A stretch of 64,000 nucleotides of DNA. Source: Pseudomonas sp. PIC25. GTDB lineage: Bacteria; Pseudomonadota; Gammaproteobacteria; Pseudomonadales; Pseudomonadaceae. This document shows, piece after piece, positions 58,202 through 64,000 of the stretch; positions within the stretch are counted from its first letter, which is position 1, and each line of letters starts with the position of its first letter. The stretch is taken from positions 1 through 64,000 of the forward strand of contig NZ_MUJY01000082.1 in the NCBI RefSeq assembly GCF_002286785.1. The letters are read 5' to 3'. The notes beneath the pieces are model-generated. The model was not told the DNA's origin. It was given only the letters and a program-made list of their open reading frames with translations, and made no database searches. Both the position numbers and the translations under genes were made by a program.

Positions 58202-58582
58202 TCAGGCCACCTGTACCGGGATGGCATTGCTGGTGTGGCTCAGCTCGTTCCCCGGCGACATGTACAGCATGCGGGGTTTGAAATTGGCCAGTTCGGCTTC
58301 GCTGTAATGGGCATAGGCGCAGATGATCACCCGGTCGCCGACTTTCGCCTTGTGCGCGGCGGCGCCGTTCACCGAGATCATCTTCGAGCCGGCTTCGCCG
58401 CGGATGGCGTAGGTGGTGAAGCGTTCGCCATTATCGACGTTATAGATCTGAATCTGTTCGTATTCGTGGATGCCGGCGAGGTCCAGCCATTCACCGTCGA
58501 TGGCACAGGAACCTTCGTAATCGAGCACGGCGTGGGTGACTTCGGCGCGGTGCAGTTTGGCCTTGAGCATGATGGCGTGCAT
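58202..58582 (-). CDS. panD: Aspartate 1-decarboxylase PanD
   Basis: PanD makes beta-alanine for pantothenate. The 126-residue proenzyme self-cleaves between Gly24 and Ser25 (YEGSCAIDG) to make its pyruvoyl cofactor. [14 protein letters not shown] and the C-terminal [10 protein letters not shown]-type segment match the family. It lies 152 bases downstream of panC on the same strand and ends before a strong terminator. Confidence 0.95.
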   Translation of the reverse strand: MHAIMLKAKLHRAEVTHAVLDYEGSCAIDGEWLDLAGIHEYEQIQIYNVDNGERFTTYAIRGEAGSKMISVNGAAAHKAKVGDRVIICAYAHYSEAELANFKPRMLYMSPGNELSHTSNAIPVQVA

Positions 58583-58734
58583 GGCGTTTTCCTCAGTGTC
58601 CTGGCGTGGGGCCTACAGCGGCGGGTGAGTGTGCCCGAAGCCTGGAGGGTGATCAAGGTCACGAATCGAGGCTCGAACCGTTGGCGAAGTTGCCGCAGAC
58701 GGTCAGGCCGTCCGCGGCGCTTCTCATGGAGTCC

Positions 58735-59595
58735 TCAGGCCGGATGGTCGAGGTCTACCGCCAAGTTGTCGATCAGTCGGGTGGCGCCCAAGTAGGCGGC
58801 GGTGAGAATAACCAGCTGGCGGTCTTCCGCGCTGGCGGGGCGCAGGCTGTTGGCCTCGCGGATTTCCAGGTAATCCGGACGGAAGCCGGCCTGTTCCTGT
58901 TCGAGCCGGCCGGCGGCGACCAGGGCGGCATGGTTGCATTCGCCGGCACGCAGGGCTTCGGCGATACGACTGAGGCTGCGATACAGGGCGGGGGCGGCGG
59001 CGCGCTGCTCGGCGCTCAGGTAGCCGTTGCGCGACGACAGGGCCAGGCCATCTTCGGCGCGGACCGTCGGCTCGCCGATGATCTGGATCGGCATGTTGAG
59101 GTCCTGCACCAGCGTGCGGATGACCGCCAGTTGCTGGTAGTCCTTCTGGCCGAACACGGCGAGGTCGGGCTGGACCATGTTGAATAGCTTGGTCACCACC
59201 GTGGCGACGCCCTCGAAGTGGCCCGGCCGGCTGGCGCCGCACAGCCCCTCGGAGACGCCGGGCACGCTGACGCGGGTCTGGCCTTCCATGCCGTGGGGAT
59301 ACATCTCTTCCACGGTGGGGGCGAACAGCAGGTGGCAGCCGGCATCGAAGAGCTTTTCCTGGTCGGCGGCGAGGGTGCGCGGGTATTTCGCCAGGTCCTC
59401 GGTCGGGCCGAACTGCAACGGATTGACGAAGATGCTGGCGACCACGAAGTCGGCACGCTGGCCGGCTTTCTCCACCAGGGCGACATGGCCGGCGTGCAGG
59501 TTGCCCATGGTCGGCACGAAGCCGATGCGCTTGCCTTCGCTACGGGCGCGGGCGACTGCGGCGCGCAGTTCGCGGACGGTCTTGACGGTGTTCAT
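58735..59595 (-). CDS. panC: Pantothenate synthetase PanC
   Basis: PanC joins pantoate and beta-alanine with ATP. The 286-residue protein has [17 protein letters not shown] (HxGH nucleotidyltransferase motif), [28 protein letters not shown] and [10 protein letters not shown], all family blocks. Its ATG overlaps the panB stop by four bases, so the two are translationally coupled. Confidence 0.96.
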   Translation of the reverse strand: MNTVKTVRELRAAVARARSEGKRIGFVPTMGNLHAGHVALVEKAGQRADFVVASIFVNPLQFGPTEDLAKYPRTLAADQEKLFDAGCHLLFAPTVEEMYPHGMEGQTRVSVPGVSEGLCGASRPGHFEGVATVVTKLFNMVQPDLAVFGQKDYQQLAVIRTLVQDLNMPIQIIGEPTVRAEDGLALSSRNGYLSAEQRAAAPALYRSLSRIAEALRAGECNHAALVAAGRLEQEQAGFRPDYLEIREANSLRPASAEDRQLVILTAAYLGATRLIDNLAVDLDHPA

Positions 59596-60392
59596 GCGGA
59601 GAATCCGTGTTCGGCGGCGGGGAAACTGGTGTCCTTGACGGCCTTGACGTAGGCGCCGATCGCAGCCTGGATGCTGCTGCGACCCTCCATGAAGTTCTTG
59701 ACGAATTTCGGCGTGCGGCCGCTGAGCGACAGCCCGAGCATGTCGTGCAGCACCAGGACCTGGCCGTCGGTGGCGTTGCCGGCACCGATGCCGATCACCG
59801 GAATCTTCACCGACTGGGCGATTTCCGCCGCCAGCTCGCTGGGGACGCACTCCAGCAGCAGCATGGCGGCGCCGGCCTGTTCCAGGGCCATGGCGTCGGC
59901 GCGCATCTGCCGTGCCTGGGCCTCCTGGCGACCTTGCACCTTATAGCCCCCGAGGATGTTCACCGCCTGGGGGGTCAGGCCGAGGTGCGCGCAGACCGGT
60001 ACGCCGCGTTCGGCCAGCAGGCGGATCGGCTCGGCCAGCCAGGCGGCGCCTTCCAGCTTGACCATGTGGGCACCGGCCTGCATCAGGCGGGCGGAGTTGT
60101 TCAGGGCCTGTTCGGTGGTGGCGTAGGCCATGAACGGCAGGTCGACCAGGATCAGTGCCCCCTGGTTGCCGCGCTTGACGCTGGCGACGTGGTAGGCCAT
60201 CTCGTCGACGCTGACCGGCAGGGTGCTGTCATGCCCTTGCAGGACCATGCCAAGGGAATCGCCCACCAACAGGACTTCGACGCCGGCCTGGCAGGCGGCC
60301 TGGGCGAAGGTGGCGTCGTAGCAGGTCAGCATGGCGATCTTCTCGCCGCTCTGCTTGAGACTTTGCAGGGTGGTCAGGGTGATATCTGGCAT
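59592..60392 (-). CDS. panB: 3-methyl-2-oxobutanoate hydroxymethyltransferase PanB
   Basis: PanB makes ketopantoate from ketoisovalerate and methylene-tetrahydrofolate. The 266-residue TIM-barrel protein has [46 protein letters not shown] and [15 protein letters not shown] with the metal-binding Asp and Glu. I chose the ATG at 60392 because GAGGA lies upstream; longer in-frame starts run through the gap and folK. folK-panB-panC-panD is the order here. Confidence 0.96.
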   Translation of the reverse strand: MPDITLTTLQSLKQSGEKIAMLTCYDATFAQAACQAGVEVLLVGDSLGMVLQGHDSTLPVSVDEMAYHVASVKRGNQGALILVDLPFMAYATTEQALNNSARLMQAGAHMVKLEGAAWLAEPIRLLAERGVPVCAHLGLTPQAVNILGGYKVQGRQEAQARQMRADAMALEQAGAAMLLLECVPSELAAEIAQSVKIPVIGIGAGNATDGQVLVLHDMLGLSLSGRTPKFVKNFMEGRSSIQAAIGAYVKAVKDTSFPAAEHGFSA

Positions 60393-60526
60393 CGAAATCG
60401 TCCTCATCGGCACCGGTTTGCACCGGCACGGGGCAACGGGACGCCTATAGTCCCGATGGGGGGGCATGAAGTCAATCGCAGGTGTTACCGGCGTGTTACT
60501 GGCGTTACCGCCAATGTTCGACAACG

Positions 60527-61009
60527 TTAGAGCCGTTCCAGGCCCTCGAACGGGCAGGCCGCCAAGAGGTCGGACAGGCGTCGTCCGTCCGGCAGCGCCA
60601 GCTCCTCTCCGGCGATTTCCGCCAGGGGGTAGAGCACGAAGGCACGGGCATGCATGTGATAGTGCGGCACCTGCAAGCGCGGCTCGTCGATGTGTCGTGA
60701 GCCGAACAGCAGGATATCCAAGTCCAGTGTGCGTGGGCCCCAACGCTCTTCTTTCCGTACCCGGCCCTGGTTCTGTTCGATGGTTTGCAGCGCATCGAGC
60801 AGAGCCAGTGGGGAGAGGTCGGTATCCAGTGCGGCCACGGCATTCACGTAGCGCGGCTGATCGGCGGGGCCCAGTGGATCGCTGATATAGAAGGAAGAGG
60901 TCGCGGCCAGCCGGCTTTGCGGCAGTTCGCCCAGCGCCGCCAGGGCGCCGCGCAATTGCTCGAGGGGGGCGGACAGGTTGCTGCCGAGGCCGATGTAGAC
61001 CCGTTCCAT
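60527..61009 (-). CDS. folK: Hydroxymethyldihydropterin pyrophosphokinase FolK
   Basis: FolK transfers pyrophosphate from ATP to 6-hydroxymethyl-7,8-dihydropterin in folate synthesis. The 160-residue protein starts [16 protein letters not shown], has [20 protein letters not shown] and the signature [15 protein letters not shown] with the metal-binding Asp pair. It begins two bases after the pcnB stop. The 134-base gap to panB holds no gene I can support. Confidence 0.95.
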   Translation of the reverse strand: MERVYIGLGSNLSAPLEQLRGALAALGELPQSRLAATSSFYISDPLGPADQPRYVNAVAALDTDLSPLALLDALQTIEQNQGRVRKEERWGPRTLDLDILLFGSRHIDEPRLQVPHYHMHARAFVLYPLAEIAGEELALPDGRRLSDLLAACPFEGLERL

Positions 61010-61011
61010 TG

Positions 61012-62415
61012 TTACTCCGCCGCGCTCGGGGTGCCTTCGCCGCGCGGGCCGCCACGACGCCGGCGGGTACCGCCACGGCGGCGCTTGCGCGGTGCGGCGC
61101 TATCGTCCTTGCTGTTGAGGGCACGGATCATGTTGCGGCGTTCGCTGTCGCTGGCGTCCTGGTAGTCGGTCCACCAGTCGCCGAGGCCATCGGTCTCTTC
61201 GCCGGCTTCTTCGCGCAGCAGCAGAAAGTCGTAGCCGGCGCGGAAACGCGGGTTCTCCAGGAGCAGGTCGGCGCGTTTGCCGCTACGGCGGGGCAGGCGC
61301 TCCTGCATGTCCCAGATTTCCCGGATCGGGATGGTGAAACGCTTCGGTACGGCGGTGCGCTGGCACTGTTCGCTGATGACGTCGTGGGCGGCCTCTTGCA
61401 TCGCCGGGATCGGCGGCATGCCGCGACCCTGCAGGTAGGCGACGCGAGCCGGCAAGGCAGGCCAAAGCAGGGCGGCGAAGAGGAACGCGGGCGTTACCGG
61501 CTTGCCGCGGTAGATGCGCTCGTCGGTGTTGGCCAGGGCCTGGCGGATCAGTCGGCCGGCGTACTCGGGGTTCTGTGCGAGCGCCTTGGCGCTGGCCGGG
61601 AACAGCGGGGCGAAGAGGTCGTATTCCAGCAGCAGTTCGAAGGTGCGTTCGGCCTGGCCGGAGAGGAACAGCTTGAGCACCTCGTCGAACAGCCGGGCCG
61701 ACGGAATCTCGCGGAGCATGGGGGACAGCCGGCGAATCGGCGCGGCACTGTGCTTTTCGATGTCGAAGCCCAGCTTGGCGGCGAAGCGTACCGCGCGCAG
61801 CATGCGCACCGGATCTTCCTGGTAACGCTGCTCGGGGTCGCCGATCAGGCGGATCAGGCGGTTGCGGATGTCGTGGACGCCATGGGCGTAGTCGAGGATG
61901 CGCTCGTTGCTGACGTCGAAGTACAGGGCATTGATCGTGAAGTCGCGGCGCTGGGCGTCGTCTTCCAGAGTGCCGTAGACGTTGTCGCGCAGGATCCTGC
62001 CGCTTTCGTTACGTGCGGCCTGGGTGTTGTCTTCCTCTTCATCGCCCTGGGGGTGGTGGGAGCGGAAGGTGGCGACTTCGATGATCTCCCGGCCGAAATG
62101 CACATGCACCAGCTTGAAGCGACGGCCGATGACCCGAGCGTTGCGGAACTCGGCGCGAACCTGTTCGGGCGTTGCACTGGTGGCGACGTCGAAGTCCTTG
62201 GGTTCGAGATTCAGCAGGAGGTCGCGCACGCAGCCGCCGACCACATAGGCCTGGTATCCGGCATTCTGCAGTCGTTCGACCACGCTGACGGCGTGCCGGC
62301 TGATCTGTCCGCGGCGTAGGCTGTGCTGGTTGTTTCCCAATACTTCGGGCGTGCTGCGAGGATGCGGGGCGCGGCGCAGGGGAGAACGGAAAGACTGGAA
62401 CAGCTTTTTCAGCAT
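61012..62415 (-). CDS. pcnB: Poly(A) polymerase PcnB
   Basis: PcnB adds 3' poly(A) tails that promote RNA decay. The 467-residue protein has the nucleotidyltransferase motif [11 protein letters not shown]...KDFDVATSA (catalytic Asp pair) and [13 protein letters not shown]-like [16 protein letters not shown], then a helical RNA-binding region and a very basic tail ([15 protein letters not shown]). ATG 62415 (MLKKLF) fits the family; a GTG at 62424 would add three residues. Neither has a clear ribosome site. It lies just downstream of crcZ, as in P. aeruginosa. Confidence 0.94.
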   Translation of the reverse strand: MLKKLFQSFRSPLRRAPHPRSTPEVLGNNQHSLRRGQISRHAVSVVERLQNAGYQAYVVGGCVRDLLLNLEPKDFDVATSATPEQVRAEFRNARVIGRRFKLVHVHFGREIIEVATFRSHHPQGDEEEDNTQAARNESGRILRDNVYGTLEDDAQRRDFTINALYFDVSNERILDYAHGVHDIRNRLIRLIGDPEQRYQEDPVRMLRAVRFAAKLGFDIEKHSAAPIRRLSPMLREIPSARLFDEVLKLFLSGQAERTFELLLEYDLFAPLFPASAKALAQNPEYAGRLIRQALANTDERIYRGKPVTPAFLFAALLWPALPARVAYLQGRGMPPIPAMQEAAHDVISEQCQRTAVPKRFTIPIREIWDMQERLPRRSGKRADLLLENPRFRAGYDFLLLREEAGEETDGLGDWWTDYQDASDSERRNMIRALNSKDDSAAPRKRRRGGTRRRRGGPRGEGTPSAAE

Positions 62416-62524
62416 GGGATGCACTGTTTGAGGGATTGGCTGGCCAGAAATGCAAATGGCCGCAGAATGGCCGCGAATTCTAGCATTGACTGGGGAGATG
62501 GTGTAGGAAGCGGGGGCGGGGTGT

Positions 62525-62902
62525 CAAAGCTACTGGGGGAGCCGAAGCTCCCCCCCAAGTAGGTGCGTGCTTTGTTTTTGTTATGGTATCGGGCCTGTTG
62601 TTTTTGTTGTCCGGCCCGTCCCTCGAAGCCTTGGCCTGTCGGGAAGGTTCCCAGAGGGGGAACCAATAGCAAACGGATTGCTTTGGACGCTGACGATGCC
62701 ATGATCATTCCGTGACCCAACCAGTTCAGGCGCTGCCTTGGGGCAGTTTTATTGTTCTCAGCCTGGTTGCGGGGCAAGCCCGAAGGCAACTCCTCTCCAA
62801 AAGAATCAGTTAGCTGCGCCTCCGCCTTGTTGTTTTTGTTGTGCTGGAGTCGATACGTCTTGTTTTTATTGTGGGTTTTCAGCGTTGTTATTGTTGTTGT
62901 GC
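62525..62902 (-). ncRNA. crcZ: CrcZ small RNA (Hfq/Crc antagonist)
   Basis: CrcZ titrates Hfq (with Crc) away from target messages and so relieves catabolite repression. The RNA would start GCACAACAACAATAACAAC, the same opening I recall for P. aeruginosa CrcZ. It holds five A-rich motifs on the minus strand: at 62884-62900, 62860-62873, 62827-62842, 62596-62610 and 62571-62583. The core forms are AACAACAATAAC, AATAAAAACAA and AACAAAAACAAC. A sigma54 promoter, a CbrB-type site upstream, and the cbrB-crcZ-pcnB order all agree. This accounts for the only long gene-free stretch in the window (62416-63096). The ends are estimated. Confidence 0.92.
62535..62554 (-). terminator. Terminator-like hairpin at the crcZ 3' end
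   Basis: The minus strand reads GGGGGAGC, TTCG, GCTCCCCC: a perfect 8-bp stem with a stable UUCG tetraloop. A short T stretch (CTTTG) follows about six bases later. It lies about 370 bases from the proposed start, matching the known size of CrcZ. Confidence 0.6.
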
Positions 62903-62912
62903 CATAGATAAA

Positions 62913-62927
62913 GCAGATGCCGTGCCA
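62913..62927 (-). promoter_or_regulatory. Sigma54 (RpoN) promoter of crcZ
   Basis: The minus strand reads TGGCACGGCATCTGC: the -24 TGGCAC and -12 TGC elements are separated correctly for RpoN (consensus TGGCAC-N5-TTGC). The G of the -12 element is 12 bases before the proposed +1 at 62902. Confidence 0.88.
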
Positions 62928-62989
62928 GTTTTTATGATTCTTTTAAAATCAAAGACTTATCTGATTCCGGGTGCACCGGGAGGGCACAA

Positions 62990-63026
62990 AAAAGCCGGGT
63001 TCCCGTTACCGTAAGACCCGGCTTTT
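62990..63026 (-). terminator. Rho-independent terminator of cbrB
   Basis: AAAAGCCGGGT and ACCCGGCTTTT form an 11-bp stem. On the minus strand the far arm ends in six T bases. It is about 70 bases after the cbrB stop and overlaps the CbrB-type upstream site by two bases. Confidence 0.88.
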
Positions 63027-63052
63027 GTTACGAGATGTTGGGGCGGTAACAA
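63025..63052. promoter_or_regulatory. CbrB-type upstream activating site for crcZ
   Basis: TTGTTAC, 14 bases, then GTAACAA form a perfect 7-bp inverted repeat. It matches the TGTTAC-N14-GTAACA pattern that I recall for CbrB binding. It lies 123-150 bases upstream of the proposed crcZ start, a normal distance for a sigma54 activator. Confidence 0.78.
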
Positions 63053-63096
63053 GTTGTTGAGCCTGTCACGGGCCGCTCTATCTCATGGGCTCCTTG

Positions 63097-64000
63097 TCAA
63101 GAGCCGGTCGCCGCTCCCGACTTGCGGCGCGGAATGCCCAGGCGCTGACGGCGCTCCCACAGGCACTTGCGGCTGATGCCCAGTTTGCGGGCCAGCTCGG
63201 TTTCGGTCATGTGGTCCTGGTGTTCGAGCACGAAGTGCTGGAAGTAGTCTTCCAAGGACAGGTCCTCGGTCGGCTCGGAGCTGGCGTTGGCGCCCTGTTG
63301 CACCGGGTTGCCGCTGAAGTCTTCGTCGTCCAGGTCGTCCAGTTCGATATCGATGCCCAGCAGGTCGGCGGAAATCTCCGAGCCTTCGCAGAGAATCACG
63401 GCCCGCTCGATGGCATTCTCCAGTTCGCGCACGTTACCCGGCCATGGGTAATGGCGGATGGCCTGCTCCGCGTCGTGGGCGAAGCGCAGTTCACCGCGCC
63501 CCATGCGCGCGCACTGGCGGGCGAGGAAGGCCTGGGCGATCTCGCTGACGTCGGCGCCGCGCTCGCGCAGGGCCGGAAGCTTGAGGGCAATCACGTGCAG
63601 ACGGTAATAGAGGTCTTCGCGGAACTGGCCAGTCTTGGCCAAAGTCTTGAGGTCGCGGTGGGTGGCGGCGATCAGGCGCACATCCACCTTCTGCGATTGC
63701 ACCGAGCCGACCCGGCGGATCTCGCCTTCTTGCAGCACGCGCAATAGGCGGGCCTGGGCTTCCAGCGGCAGCTCGCCGATTTCGTCGAGGAACAGGGTGC
63801 CGCCGTCGGCCGCTTCGACCAGACCGGCACGGCCGGCGCTGGCACCGGTGAAGGCGCCTTTCTCATGGCCGAAGAGTTCGGACTCGATCAGGGTTTCCGG
63901 GATCGCTGCGCAGTTCACCGAGATCAGCGGGGCCTTGGCCCGGCGCGAGAGGTTGTGCAGGGCACGGGCCACCAGTTCCTTGCCGGTACCCGATTCGCCC
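63097..64000 (-). CDS. cbrB: NtrC-family response regulator CbrB (partial)
   Basis: CbrB activates sigma54 promoters, notably crcZ, in response to the kinase CbrA and so controls carbon/nitrogen balance. The window holds only the last 300 residues or so: the frame is open to the edge and enters at the Walker A motif [11 protein letters not shown]. The AAA+ domain shows GAFTGA (in [12 protein letters not shown]), which contacts sigma54, Walker [15 protein letters not shown] and the arginine-finger region. The C-terminus is a Fis-type helix-turn-helix ([20 protein letters not shown]). The receiver domain lies beyond 64000. The name is supported by crcZ and pcnB next to it. Confidence 0.93.
   Translation of the reverse strand, partial: GESGTGKELVARALHNLSRRAKAPLISVNCAAIPETLIESELFGHEKGAFTGASAGRAGLVEAADGGTLFLDEIGELPLEAQARLLRVLQEGEIRRVGSVQSQKVDVRLIAATHRDLKTLAKTGQFREDLYYRLHVIALKLPALRERGADVSEIAQAFLARQCARMGRGELRFAHDAEQAIRHYPWPGNVRELENAIERAVILCEGSEISADLLGIDIELDDLDDEDFSGNPVQQGANASSEPTEDLSLEDYFQHFVLEHQDHMTETELARKLGISRKCLWERRQRLGIPRRKSGAATGS

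Noticed and set aside
62409-62789. 126-codon minus-strand frame in the pcnB-cbrB gap
   Set aside because: Lies inside the crcZ transcript, crosses its terminator hairpin and has no ribosome site or family resemblance.

Overview
The window reads as chromosome of a high-GC Pseudomonas from the P. aeruginosa / citronellolis / nitroreducens neighbourhood. The basis is protein similarity plus gene order: the blocks proA-nadD-rsfS-rlmH-mrdA-mrdB-mltB-rlpA-dacC-ybeD-lipB, leuS-lptE-holA, miaB-ybeZ-ybeY-ybeX-lnt and cbrB-crcZ-pcnB-folK-panB-panC-panD-pgi-acs are arranged as I remember them in P. aeruginosa. No database was searched. No rRNA, tRNA, IS element, prophage or CRISPR array was seen.

Layout. 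1-10868 is an accessory sugar cluster: E. coli-like AraG/AraH arabinose transporter parts (the binding protein gene must lie upstream), dgoK-dgoA-dgoD for D-galactonate, a secreted lipase-like hydrolase, a periplasmic galactose mutarotase, an IlvD/Edd-type sugar-acid dehydratase and a divergent LysR regulator. 10870-20241 holds small core or semi-core genes: a Rossmann oxidoreductase, a MORN-repeat/C13-peptidase lipoprotein, a MaoC hydratase, lrgAB, a LON-domain protein, a DedA-PAP2 fusion, 3-methyladenine glycosylase, a methyltransferase and a hydrolase with a PilZ-like tail. 20502-30553 is the proline/NAD/ribosome-silencing/elongasome/lipoate block. 30631-41402 holds lipA, then a BaeSR two-component system divergent from a complete RND efflux operon, then a lytic transglycosylase and arfA. 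41570-53401 contains holA-lptE-leuS, ybeL, a YdcF protein, lnt-ybeX-ybeY-ybeZ, miaB and a DUF1820 gene. 53411-54252 holds a 5'-truncated DUF2236 gene and a REP-type repeat, at what looks like a synteny junction. 54264-64000 is acs, pgi, the pantothenate/folate genes, pcnB, the sRNA crcZ and the 3' two thirds of cbrB.

How it works together. The right edge carries a complete catabolite-repression output module: CbrB, a TGTTAC-N14-GTAACA-type upstream site, a sigma54 promoter and an sRNA with five A-rich (AAnAAnAA) Hfq/Crc-binding motifs. The same motif occurs at or just upstream of the ribosome-binding sites of five metabolic genes in this window (lipase, mutarotase, MaoC hydratase, alpha/beta hydrolase, acetyl-CoA synthetase), so much of the accessory metabolism may be under Hfq/Crc control relieved by CrcZ. 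The RND pump has an E. coli-type BaeR box in its divergent promoter region. A dispersed REP family built on GCGAATGAATTCGC occurs at three intergenic sites, one of them beside the truncated gene at the synteny junction.
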